A stretch of 6,624 nt of DNA from Fidelibacterota bacterium (GCA_012964275.1 DTUG01000222.1:1-6624), one strand, 5' to 3'. Numbered from the stretch's first letter, positions 1 to 6,075 are shown. Notes: a model not told the origin generated them from the letters alone. Numbers and translations: made by a program.

Positions 1-1
1 A

Positions 2-1192
2 ATGGCAAAGGAAAAATTTGAGCGAACGAAGCCACATGTAAACATAGGTACGATAGGTCATGTGGATCATGGTAAGACGACATTAACGGCAGCGATCACT
101 CTTTATCAGAGTGCCCATGGACTGGCGGAGGTTCGTTCATTTGATAGTATTGACAATGCACCGGAGGAGCGTGAGCGGGGCATTACCATTCAGACGGCAC
201 ATGTGGAGTATGAGACTGCTAACCGTCATTACGCGCATGTGGACTGTCCGGGTCACGCCGACTATATCAAGAACATGATCACCGGTGCAGCCCAGATGGA
301 TGGTGCGATATTAGTAGTGTCCGCTGCTGATGGTCCCATGCCTCAGACCCGGGAACATGTTTTACTGGCCCGTCAGGTGAACGTACCCAGTGTAGTGGTA
401 TTCATGAACAAGACGGATCAGGTTGATGATCCTGAGCTTTTGGAGTTGGTTGAGATGGAGTTGCGGGATCTTTTGAATGAGTATGAATTTCCTGGTGATG
501 ACACGCCTATTGTCAGGGGCAGTGCATTGAATGCTTTGAATAATCCTGGTGATGAGGCTGCCAATAAATGTTTGGTAGAACTGATGGAGGCCTGTGACAG
601 TTTTATCCCGGAGCCTGAGCGTGATATAGATAAGCCTTTTTTGATGCCGGTTGAGGATGTTTTCAGCATCACCGGTCGTGGGACAGTTGGCACGGGTCGC
701 ATTGAGCGCGGCATTGTGCAGGTGGGTGATGAGGTTGAGATCATTGGTATGGGGGATCAGAAGAAGACCACTGTAACCGGTGTTGAGATGTTCCGGAAGC
801 TGCTGGATGAAGGCCGGGCGGGTGACAATGCAGGTTTATTGTTGCGCGGGATTGATAAGGATGAACTTCAGCGCGGTCAGGTATTGGCTGTACCTGGGAG
901 CATAACACCGCACACCAAATTCAAGTCCAGCGTGTATATTTTGAAAAAGGAGGAGGGCGGTCGCCATACGCCGTTTTTTAACGGGTATAGGCCCCAGTTT
1001 TATTTTCGGACCACAGATGTGACGGGAGTTGTGACTTTGCCGGAGGGCACAGAGATGGTGATGCCTGGTGATAATGTTGAATTTGAGGTAGAGTTGATTA
1101 CTCCGATTGCCATGGACAGGGAATTGCGTTTTGCAATTCGTGAGGGAGGCCATACAGTCGGTGCCGGCGTAGTTACCGATATTGTTAGTTAA
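2..1192 (+). CDS. tuf: Elongation factor Tu (EF-Tu)
   Basis: This translational GTPase carries aminoacyl-tRNA to the ribosomal A site in the cytoplasm and hydrolyses GTP on codon recognition. The 396-residue protein is full length for the family. GTPase motifs are all visible: P-loop GHVDHGKT (19-26), switch I RGITI (59-63) with T62, DCPGH (81-85) with the catalytic histidine H85, NKTD (136-139) and SAL (174-176). Domains 2 and 3 follow, with RGTVGTGRIERG (226-237) and a C-terminal GGHTVGAGVV (382-391). NKTD replaces the NKCD of E. coli, and H384 stands where E. coli has arginine; both look like lineage variation. The ATG at 2-4 starts the standard MAKEKFERTKPH N-terminus, but its ribosome binding site is outside the window. 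By sampled hand counts its GC is about 50% against about 40% downstream, and lysine is 12 AAG to 4 AAA, the reverse of the next gene. The identification is certain. Confidence 0.98.
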   Translation: MAKEKFERTKPHVNIGTIGHVDHGKTTLTAAITLYQSAHGLAEVRSFDSIDNAPEERERGITIQTAHVEYETANRHYAHVDCPGHADYIKNMITGAAQMDGAILVVSAADGPMPQTREHVLLARQVNVPSVVVFMNKTDQVDDPELLELVEMELRDLLNEYEFPGDDTPIVRGSALNALNNPGDEAANKCLVELMEACDSFIPEPERDIDKPFLMPVEDVFSITGRGTVGTGRIERGIVQVGDEVEIIGMGDQKKTTVTGVEMFRKLLDEGRAGDNAGLLLRGIDKDELQRGQVLAVPGSITPHTKFKSSVYILKKEEGGRHTPFFNGYRPQFYFRTTDVTGVVTLPEGTEMVMPGDNVEFEVELITPIAMDRELRFAIREGGHTVGAGVVTDIVS

Positions 1193-1203
1193 AGTTGGGA
1201 TCT

Positions 1204-1512
1204 ATGGCTAAACATTCTATACGTATTAGTCTTCGGGCATACGATCATATACTACTAGATAAGTCAACAGACAAAATTGTGAAAACTGCCAAGTCAACAG
1301 GAGCAATCATATCTGGACCGATCCCATTACCAACGAAACGGTCAATATATACTGTTTTACGTTCCCCTCATGTCGATAAAAAATCCCGTGAGCAGTTTCA
1401 AACTACAATACATAAACGACTGGTTGATATACTTAACTCTACTCCAAAAACTGTGGAATCTTTAATGAAACTTGATCTGCCTGCTGGAGTAGATATCGAG
1501 ATAAAGGTGTAA
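1204..1512 (+). CDS. rpsJ: 30S ribosomal protein S10
   Basis: S10 is a 30S head protein that in E. coli also partners NusB in transcription antitermination. The protein has 102 residues, the usual length. The family signature is clear: GPIPLPT (38-44), then SPHVDKKSREQF (54-65) on the long ribosome-embedded loop, and a C-terminal MKLDLPAGVDIEI. I chose ATG 1204, giving MAKHSIRI, because a possible in-frame TTG at 1195 only adds three residues not expected in S10. GGGA at 1197-1200 is a weak, close Shine-Dalgarno match. The gene starts 11 bases after the tuf stop, so no S10 leader of the E. coli kind is present. Its stop overlaps an ATG at the start of rplC. Lysine codons are 9 AAA to 3 AAG, unlike tuf. 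Confidence 0.97.
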   Translation: MAKHSIRISLRAYDHILLDKSTDKIVKTAKSTGAIISGPIPLPTKRSIYTVLRSPHVDKKSREQFQTTIHKRLVDILNSTPKTVESLMKLDLPAGVDIEIKV

Positions 1513-1514
1513 TG

Positions 1515-2132
1515 ATGCGTGGTTTGATTGGTAAAAAAGTTGGTATGACAAGGATTTTTGATGAAAATGGTCATATAATCCCTATCACTGTACTGGAAGC
1601 CGGACCGTGTGTAGTGACACAAGTCAAAACTATTGGAAAAGATGGATACGATGCTGTTCAAGTAGGGTATAAAGAGCGAAAGGCAAAACATACAAATAAA
1701 CCACTTCAAGGGCATTTTGATAAAGCATCCGTATCACCGAAAAAAATATTGGCGGAGTTTGAAAAGGTGCCCAGTTTTAATTATAAAACAGGGCAACTGT
1801 TCAATGCCGGTTTATTCAAAAACGGTGACTTTGTGAATATTACAGGAACATCGAAAGGTCATGGATTTTCGGGTGTAATTAAGCGCCATAATTTCAGTCT
1901 CCAGCGTAAAACACACGGAATGGGTGATACTGCCCGGCATGGAGGTTCTATAGGTGCTGCATCTTACCCTTCGCGTGTCTTTCCTGGAAAAAAAATGCCC
2001 GGACATTATGGAAATGTTAAAGTAACCGTGAAAAATCTTCAGGTTATAAAGGTGGATCAAGAAAAAAATCAATTACTCGTTAAAGGATCTGTACCAGGTG
2101 CTAAAAACAGGATAGTTATTATTTGTAGATAA
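1515..2132 (+). CDS. rplC: 50S ribosomal protein L3
   Basis: L3 is an early-assembling 50S protein that binds near the 3' end of 23S rRNA and reaches toward the peptidyl-transferase centre. From ATG 1515 it has 205 residues, close to the 209 of E. coli. Diagnostic segments are GLIGKKVGMTRIF (3-15), the PCVVTQVKT strand (31-39), KGHGFSGVIKRHNF (114-127) and the central loop GSIGAASYPSRVFPGKKM (144-161). The equivalent of E. coli Gln150, methylated by PrmB, appears to be Ser150. An in-frame ATG at 1512, overlapping the rpsJ stop as TAATG, would add one methionine. I prefer 1515 because AAGGTG at 1504-1509 is better spaced from it and the N-terminus then aligns with the family. Either start implies coupling to rpsJ. 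Confidence 0.96.
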   Translation: MRGLIGKKVGMTRIFDENGHIIPITVLEAGPCVVTQVKTIGKDGYDAVQVGYKERKAKHTNKPLQGHFDKASVSPKKILAEFEKVPSFNYKTGQLFNAGLFKNGDFVNITGTSKGHGFSGVIKRHNFSLQRKTHGMGDTARHGGSIGAASYPSRVFPGKKMPGHYGNVKVTVKNLQVIKVDQEKNQLLVKGSVPGAKNRIVIICR

Positions 2133-2134
2133 AA

Positions 2135-2761
2135 ATGAAGCTGGATGTTTTAAAACTTAATGGATCGAAATCCGGGCAAATACAGGCAGACGATACTGTC
2201 TTTGGTATAACACCGAACGAACCTATTGTTCGCCAAGCAGTATTGGCAGAGTTAACAAACCTGCGACAAGGGACTCACGCCTCAAAAAACCGTGCCATGG
2301 TCAATGGAGGCGGACGGAAACCATGGCGACAAAAAGGTCGTGGTGTTGCCCGTGCGGGTACGATACGGTCTCCCTTATGGAAAGGCGGCGGAACAGTATT
2401 TGGTCCAGAACCGCATCCGTATAACCATATCTTATCGAAAAAATTAAGCAAGCTTGCACGTAAATCAGTATTAACTAATAAAGCGGCAAATGGTGAATTA
2501 GTGATTGTCGATGAACTGACGGTTGATTCTCATAAAACATCGAGTTTTCTATCCTTACTTAAACAGTTAGGCTTAGAAAAAAAGAAGTTGACTATTTTAG
2601 TCACTGACCATGATGAAAAAATTATTCGGTCAACCCGAAACTTGAGATATGTATACGTTGTGAATGCTTCAAAGGCAAGTACATATGACTTAATTGATTG
2701 TGAAACACTATTAATGGATAAAGCGAGTTTGTCGGTGTTGACAAATGTACTCGCGGGTTAA
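2135..2761 (+). CDS. rplD: 50S ribosomal protein L4
   Basis: L4 has a globular surface domain and a long loop that lines the narrow part of the peptide exit tunnel opposite L22. The protein has 208 residues, typical for bacterial L4. The tunnel loop spans about residues 46-93 and is rich in Gly, Arg and Lys, with GGGRKPWRQKGRG (58-70), ARAGTIRSPLWKGGG (72-86) and VFGPEPH (88-94). The N-terminal strand and the C-terminal alpha/beta region follow the L4/L1e fold pattern. In E. coli, L4 represses its own operon through the S10 leader and through NusA-dependent termination; no such leader exists before rpsJ here, so any autoregulation must use another site. It starts two bases after the rplC stop with no recognisable Shine-Dalgarno sequence, which points to coupled initiation. 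Confidence 0.96.
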   Translation: MKLDVLKLNGSKSGQIQADDTVFGITPNEPIVRQAVLAELTNLRQGTHASKNRAMVNGGGRKPWRQKGRGVARAGTIRSPLWKGGGTVFGPEPHPYNHILSKKLSKLARKSVLTNKAANGELVIVDELTVDSHKTSSFLSLLKQLGLEKKKLTILVTDHDEKIIRSTRNLRYVYVVNASKASTYDLIDCETLLMDKASLSVLTNVLAG

Positions 2762-2770
2762 TATTCAGTT

Positions 2771-3088
2771 ATGTACCAGAAAATAATTGTTAAACCGATT
2801 TTGACCGAAAAGATGGCCATTCTTCAAGAGAGGGAGAACAAATTTGCGTTTTTGGTAACAAAAAGTGCTAATAAACCGCAAATAAAAAAAGCAGTTGAAG
2901 AGAAATTTGATGTGAAGGTTGAAAAGATAGCTACAATGAACTGTCTGGGTAAAATTAAACAGATGACGATTAGAAGCGGTGGGAGAGTTATTCGAACCCA
3001 GGGTAAGCGTTCTAACTGGAAGAAAGCCATTATTACCTTGAATGATGGATTTACGATAGACCTCGTCCGAGAAGAAGCAGCTAGCTAA
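2771..3088 (+). CDS. rplW: 50S ribosomal protein L23
   Basis: L23 sits at the mouth of the peptide exit tunnel beside L29 and is the docking point for trigger factor and signal recognition particle. The protein has 105 residues, close to the 100 of E. coli. Recognisable parts are the N-terminal IVKPILTEK (6-14), the rRNA-binding NKPQIKKAVEEKFDVKV (34-50), a basic extended loop (about 60-82) that reaches into the tunnel, and SNWKKAIITL (81-90). The acidic trigger-factor contact is plausibly E20 in LQERENKF, an inference from alignment by eye. Nine bases separate it from rplD, and no Shine-Dalgarno sequence is evident. Confidence 0.95.
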   Translation: MYQKIIVKPILTEKMAILQERENKFAFLVTKSANKPQIKKAVEEKFDVKVEKIATMNCLGKIKQMTIRSGGRVIRTQGKRSNWKKAIITLNDGFTIDLVREEAAS

Positions 3089-3090
3089 TC

Positions 3091-3915
3091 ATGGGTATTC
3101 GCAATATAAAGCCTGTTACACCTGGAAGTCGTTTTGCATCACGGCCTGATTTCGCGGATATAACAACTAGTAATCCTGAAAAAAAGCTGACAACCGCCCT
3201 GAGAAAGAAAGGTGGTCGTAATAATTATGGTCGTATAACAGTTCGCCATCAAGGCGGTGGGCACAAACGCCGCTACCGAATTATTGATTTTAAACGAGAC
3301 AAATCAGATGTCCCTGGCAGGGTTGCAACGATTGAATATGATCCAAACCGATCCGCATATATATCGCTAATCCACTATGCTGATGGTGATAAAAGATATA
3401 TTCTTACTCCGGTAGGGTTAAAAGTTGACGAAAATATAGTCGCCGGTGAAAAAGTTCCTATAAAAAATGGAAATGCGTTGCAACTGAGAAACATTCCAAC
3501 GGGATTACTTGTCCATAATATCGAATTAATTCCATGTAAGGGGGGACAAATTGTACGTTCAGCCGGTACGTCTGCTCAGGTTATGGCTCATGATGGTGGT
3601 TACACAACGTTAAAACTTCCGTCTGGCGAAATTCGAATGGTAAAGGATCGATGTATGGCAACAATTGGTCAGGTTGGTAACAGGACCCATGAGCAAGTTG
3701 TTTCTGGTAAAGCTGGTCGATCAAGATGGTTAGGACACCGTCCCAGCGTTCGTGGCGTAGCCATGAATCCCGTAGACCATCCAATGGGTGGTGGAGAAGG
3801 TAAATCTTCTGGCGGACGACACCCTTGCACACCTTGGGGTAAGCCAACTAAAGGATATAAAACCCGAAAGAAAAATAAGAAATCTAATGTTATGATTATA
3901 AAAAGGCGAAAATAG
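3091..3915 (+). CDS. rplB: 50S ribosomal protein L2
   Basis: L2 is one of the most conserved ribosomal proteins; it binds 23S rRNA, helps subunit association and supports the peptidyl-transferase centre. At 274 residues it is the standard length. Visible landmarks are GGRNNYGRIT (41-50), RHQGGGHKRRYRIIDF (52-67), IEYDPNRSAYI (81-91), the SH3-like second domain, and RGVAMNPVDHPMGGGEG (221-237). His230, equal to E. coli His229 counted without Met, is conserved. The next histidine of E. coli HPHGGGEG is Met here, a form I associate with Bacteroidota and relatives. The C-terminus ends in a basic tail. It begins two bases after rplW, with only a weak distant purine run upstream (3071-3077). Confidence 0.98.
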   Translation: MGIRNIKPVTPGSRFASRPDFADITTSNPEKKLTTALRKKGGRNNYGRITVRHQGGGHKRRYRIIDFKRDKSDVPGRVATIEYDPNRSAYISLIHYADGDKRYILTPVGLKVDENIVAGEKVPIKNGNALQLRNIPTGLLVHNIELIPCKGGQIVRSAGTSAQVMAHDGGYTTLKLPSGEIRMVKDRCMATIGQVGNRTHEQVVSGKAGRSRWLGHRPSVRGVAMNPVDHPMGGGEGKSSGGRHPCTPWGKPTKGYKTRKKNKKSNVMIIKRRK

Positions 3916-3923
3916 GTAAACTT

Positions 3924-4190
3924 ATGGCTCGATCGTTAAAAAAGGGTCCCTATGTAGATAATAAACTCTTAAATAAAATTAAGTTGATGAACAAGAGTGG
4001 AAAGAAAAAGGTTATTAAAACATGGTCTCGCCGTTCAATGATCACACCTGAATTCGTAGGCCATACATTTGCTGTTCATAATGGGAATAAATTTATCCCT
4101 GTATTCATTAATGAAAATATGGTTGGCCACAAATTAGGTGAATTTTCGCCTACAAGAATTTTTAGAATGCACTCGGGTGATAGGAAATAA
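3924..4190 (+). CDS. rpsS: 30S ribosomal protein S19
   Basis: S19 lies in the 30S head, forms a complex with S13 and touches the A-site finger and tRNA region. The 88-residue protein is near the 92 of E. coli and starts with the universal MARSLKKGPYV. TWSRRSMITPEFVGHTF (33-49) and the signature ending in GHKLGEFSPTR (68-78) identify the family. It follows rplB by eight bases. AGG at 3914-3916, overlapping the rplB TAG stop, sits seven bases before the ATG and can serve as a short ribosome binding site. Nothing is unusual in this gene. Confidence 0.97.
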   Translation: MARSLKKGPYVDNKLLNKIKLMNKSGKKKVIKTWSRRSMITPEFVGHTFAVHNGNKFIPVFINENMVGHKLGEFSPTRIFRMHSGDRK

Positions 4191-4192
4191 CT

Positions 4193-4521
4193 ATGGAAGC
4201 AAAAGCAGTTGCAAGACACGTACATCAATCTCCGCGTAAAATCAGAAAAACTCTCCACAATGTTCGCGGTAAAAAAGTAGGAGATGCTTTAAATATTCTT
4301 CATTTCTCGCCTGAAAAAGCAGCTTTAATTATTGAGAAGACACTCCGTTCAGCAGTAGCAAACTTAATGCAAAAATGGATCCAGAATTCTTGGAGATCAA
4401 GGAAGTATTTGTTGATGCCGGTCCGGTAATGCGCCGGTTTCGTGCGGCATCAATGGGTCGGGCATCCAGAATACGCCGTCCTACAAGTCATTTAACGATC
4501 TTGATAACGAACGAAAAATAG
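4193..4521 (+). CDS. rplV: 50S ribosomal protein L22, reading frame broken by an apparent -1 frameshift
   Basis: L22 binds 23S rRNA early in assembly, and its long beta hairpin lines the exit tunnel opposite L4. The zero frame from ATG 4193 gives normal L22 for about 60 residues (VHQSPRKIRK, VRGKKVGDALNIL, then SAVANLMQK). It then turns into an unrelated tail and stops at TAA 4427-4429 after 78 residues. The -1 frame continues the family exactly: DPEFLEIKEVFVDAGP, then MRRFRAASMGRASRIRR and TSHLTILITNEK, ending at TAG 4519-4521. Joining the frames at the A5 run 4371-4375 gives 109 residues, matching the 110 of E. coli. One missing A there would explain everything, so sequencing or assembly error is most likely; true mutation or ribosomal slippage are alternatives. 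The hairpin lies wholly after the break, so the 78-residue form should not work as L22. AGGA at 4182-4185 is a good ribosome binding site, and rpsS ends two bases upstream. Confidence 0.9.
4371..4375 (+). other. A5 homopolymer at the rplV frame break
   Basis: The zero frame reads CAA AAA TGG over 4370-4378, giving Q-K-W. The L22 frame reads AAA ATG GAT over 4372-4380, giving K-M-D. A sixth A would restore one continuous frame. A lysyl-tRNA on AAA 4373-4375 could in principle re-pair at 4372-4374. However, the run is short, and I see no classical X-XXY-YYZ heptamer and no strong stem-loop just after it. Confidence 0.7.
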
Positions 4522-4523
4522 AA

Positions 4524-4527
4524 GAGG
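4524..4527 (+). promoter_or_regulatory. Shine-Dalgarno site for the rpsC TTG start
   Basis: GAGG lies six bases before TTG 4534, in the 12-base gap after the L22 stop. It supports TTG as the real start; no ATG nearby would give an S3 N-terminus. Confidence 0.7.
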
Positions 4528-4533
4528 AATATT

Positions 4534-5166
4534 TTGGGTCAGAAAACACATCCGGTTGGTTTCCGATTAAGTGTCAAAAGAAATTGGCGCTCCAGCTGGT
4601 TCGCGCCAAAAAATAATTGGTCCAATGAATTGGCAGAGGATGTGAAAATTAGAAAGTACATTGAATATCGATTGCCAAACGCTGGTATCTCAATGGTTGA
4701 AATCAGCCGCACGTTTAAAAAGGTGGTGGTAACCATACATACAGCTCGTCCTGGGATCGTTATTGGTCGCGGTGGGGAAGAGGTAAATCGATTAAAAAAA
4801 GAGTTAAGCCAACTGACAAATAAAAAAGATTCACAAATCAATATTTCTGAGGTAAAAAGACCTGAATTAGATGCAGCTTTGGTTGGAGCAAATATTGGCC
4901 ATCAGCTCAGAAAAAAAATATCGTATCGCCGAGTGATAAATAAAGCCATCCAGGCTACAATGCGGATGGGCGCCAAAGGCATTCGAGTAAATGTAGCAGG
5001 GCGCTTAGGAGGTGTGGAGATAGCCCGAAGCGAAAAATTTTCTGACGGCAGTGTTCCATTGCATACTTTGCGGGCTGATATTGATTATGCATTAAATGAA
5101 GTCCAAACTAAATATGGTGTTATCGGGGTAAAGGTTTGGATTTGCAAAGGCCAGTTCAACCGTTAA
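4534..5166 (+). CDS. rpsC: 30S ribosomal protein S3
   Basis: S3 is a 30S head protein at the mRNA entry tunnel, where with S4 and S5 it contributes to mRNA helicase activity. The 210-residue protein starts with the universal GQKTHPVGFRL. The type II KH domain has its GXXG loop at GRGG (78-81) within RPGIVIGRGGEEV. The C-terminal domain carries GRLGGVEIARSE (156-167) and VPLHTLRADIDYA (174-186). It is shorter than the 233 residues of E. coli because it lacks a C-terminal extension, common in S3. The start codon is TTG, fixed by homology and by GAGG at 4524-4527. Twelve bases separate it from the L22 stop in the corrected frame. It ends with tandem in-frame stops, TAA TAG, at 5164-5169. Confidence 0.97.
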   Translation: MGQKTHPVGFRLSVKRNWRSSWFAPKNNWSNELAEDVKIRKYIEYRLPNAGISMVEISRTFKKVVVTIHTARPGIVIGRGGEEVNRLKKELSQLTNKKDSQINISEVKRPELDAALVGANIGHQLRKKISYRRVINKAIQATMRMGAKGIRVNVAGRLGGVEIARSEKFSDGSVPLHTLRADIDYALNEVQTKYGVIGVKVWICKGQFNR

Positions 5167-5169
5167 TAG
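5164..5169 (+). other. Tandem stop codons ending rpsC
   Basis: TAA at 5164-5166 is followed directly in frame by TAG at 5167-5169. This is a fail-safe against readthrough into the nine-base rpsC-rplP gap, or it may be chance. Confidence 0.8.
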
Positions 5170-5175
5170 ATTAAG

Positions 5176-5589
5176 ATGCTAGAACCAAAAAAAATAAAAT
5201 ATAGACGTCATCACCGTGGAAACCGCCGTGGCATGGCTTCTCGCGGTAATTATGTTGCTTTTGGTACTTATGGGTTAAAAGCGATTGAGAGTGGTTGGAT
5301 AACAGCAAGACAGATTGAAGCATCCCGAATCGTGATTTCGCGTATTGTGAGAAAAGTGGGAAAGACCTGGATAAGAATTTTCCCTGATAAACCAGTCACT
5401 GCTAAACCTGCGGAAACTCGTATGGGGAAAGGAAAGGGCACACCTGAGTACTGGGTGGCTGTCGTAAAACCTGGGCGTATTCTTTTTGAAATAGAAGGGG
5501 TAAACCGAGTATTGGCTGAAGAAGCTTTCAGAAATGCTGGCCATAAATTACCGATAAAAACCAAGCTAGTTGCACGGAGGGCCATTTAA
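5176..5589 (+). CDS. rplP: 50S ribosomal protein L16
   Basis: L16 binds 23S and 5S rRNA near the A-site tRNA elbow and organises the peptidyl-transferase region late in 50S assembly. The protein has 137 residues, the usual length. It opens with MLEPKKIKYRRHHRG, and family blocks follow: FGTYGLKAIESGWITARQIE (29-48), RIFPDKPVTAKPAETRMGKG (67-86), and PIKTKLV near the end. R82 in TRMGKGKG corresponds to the arginine hydroxylated by YcfD/RoxA in E. coli; whether that happens here is unknown. Nine bases follow the rpsC stop, without a clear Shine-Dalgarno sequence. The end of this gene contains the ribosome binding site of rpmC. Confidence 0.97.
   Translation: MLEPKKIKYRRHHRGNRRGMASRGNYVAFGTYGLKAIESGWITARQIEASRIVISRIVRKVGKTWIRIFPDKPVTAKPAETRMGKGKGTPEYWVAVVKPGRILFEIEGVNRVLAEEAFRNAGHKLPIKTKLVARRAI
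5576..5580 (+). promoter_or_regulatory. Strong Shine-Dalgarno site for the rpmC TTG start
   Basis: GGAGG inside the last codons of rplP sits nine bases before TTG 5590. It decides the start of rpmC, which has no suitable ATG nearby. Confidence 0.75.
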
Positions 5590-5805
5590 TTGAAATCTTC
5601 ACAGTTAAATGAAATGAACCTGGTAGAACTGGAGGCTAGACTTAGTGAGAATTTAGATGCAGTACAAAATCTTCGTTTTCAACAGGCATTGCAGCAAATA
5701 GAAGATTCTACACAGATCAGAAAAATGAAGCGTGAGATTTCCCAAATCAAAACTGTTCTTCGTGAATACCAGTTGGGGATACGTCAGCCCAAGAGTAATA
5801 ATTGA
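5590..5805 (+). CDS. rpmC: 50S ribosomal protein L29
   Basis: L29 is a small helical-hairpin protein next to L23 at the exit of the peptide tunnel. The 71-residue protein is mid-range for the family. The first helix holds MNLVELEARLSENLDAVQNL (9-28). The second holds the typical IRKMKREISQIKTVLRE (43-59), with the conserved R-x-x-R/K-x-x-I-x-x-x-x-T pattern. It begins with TTG directly after the rplP TAA, with no gap, behind a strong GGAGG site at 5576-5580. The TGA stop at 5803-5805 shares its last base with the rpsQ ATG, so the two are probably translationally coupled. Confidence 0.94.
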   Translation: MKSSQLNEMNLVELEARLSENLDAVQNLRFQQALQQIEDSTQIRKMKREISQIKTVLREYQLGIRQPKSNN

Positions 5806-6071
5806 TGAGTACAAAGAGAAAACGGCAAGTATTAATAGGGACGGTCATTAGTGACAAAATGGATAAAACTGTTAATGTAAAGGTCACTCGGGAAATACCC
5901 CATCCAGTCTATAAAAAGCGGGTAAAACGGTATAAAAACCACCTTGCACATGTGGCATCCGTATCCCCTAAAGTGGGAGATATTGTGAAGATTACTTCTA
6001 TCCGGCCGATTAGTAAATACAAACGATGGCAGGTTAGCGAAATTATTCGAGAAGCAGTTATATTGGATTAA
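5805..6071 (+). CDS. rpsQ: 30S ribosomal protein S17
   Basis: S17 is a primary 16S rRNA-binding protein of the 30S body with an OB fold. From ATG 5805 it has 88 residues, against 84 in E. coli. Typical parts are RQVLIGTVISDKMDKTVNVKV (near 7-27), HPVYKKRVKRYKNHLAH (33-49) and the signature GDIVKITSIRPISKYKRW (58-75). A TTG at 5802 would add one residue. I prefer the ATG, which overlaps the rpmC stop as TGATG, a common coupling arrangement. AAGAG at 5791-5795 is a weak upstream purine match. Confidence 0.95.
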   Translation: MSTKRKRQVLIGTVISDKMDKTVNVKVTREIPHPVYKKRVKRYKNHLAHVASVSPKVGDIVKITSIRPISKYKRWQVSEIIREAVILD

Positions 6072-6075
6072 AGTT

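Noticed and set aside
1195..1203. TTG at 1195 as an rpsJ start giving MGSMAKHS
   Set aside because: It adds three residues not typical of S10 and overlaps the only Shine-Dalgarno-like GGGA. ATG 1204 gives the normal 102-residue protein.
1261..1300. Direct repeat AAGTCAACAG at 1261-1270 and 1291-1300 in rpsJ
   Set aside because: It encodes two K-S-T segments that fit the S10 sequence. It is a short repeat with no mobile-element features.
2294..2327. Inverted repeat GCCATGGT (2294-2301) with ACCATGGC (2320-2327) inside rplD, loop 18 bases, considered as an autoregulatory hairpin
   Set aside because: Both arms contain the self-complementary CCATGG and fall on the conserved L4 tunnel-loop codons. 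Extension beyond eight pairs fails, and there is no U run.
4371..4430. Programmed -1 ribosomal frameshifting in rplV as a regulated device
   Set aside because: Only five A, no X-XXY-YYZ heptamer in the correct frame and no convincing downstream stem. L22 is not known to me as a frameshift-regulated gene. Kept only as a minor alternative to sequencing error.
5802..5804. TTG at 5802 as the rpsQ start
   Set aside because: ATG 5805 directly follows, gives the family-like N-terminus and forms a TGATG overlap with rpmC.
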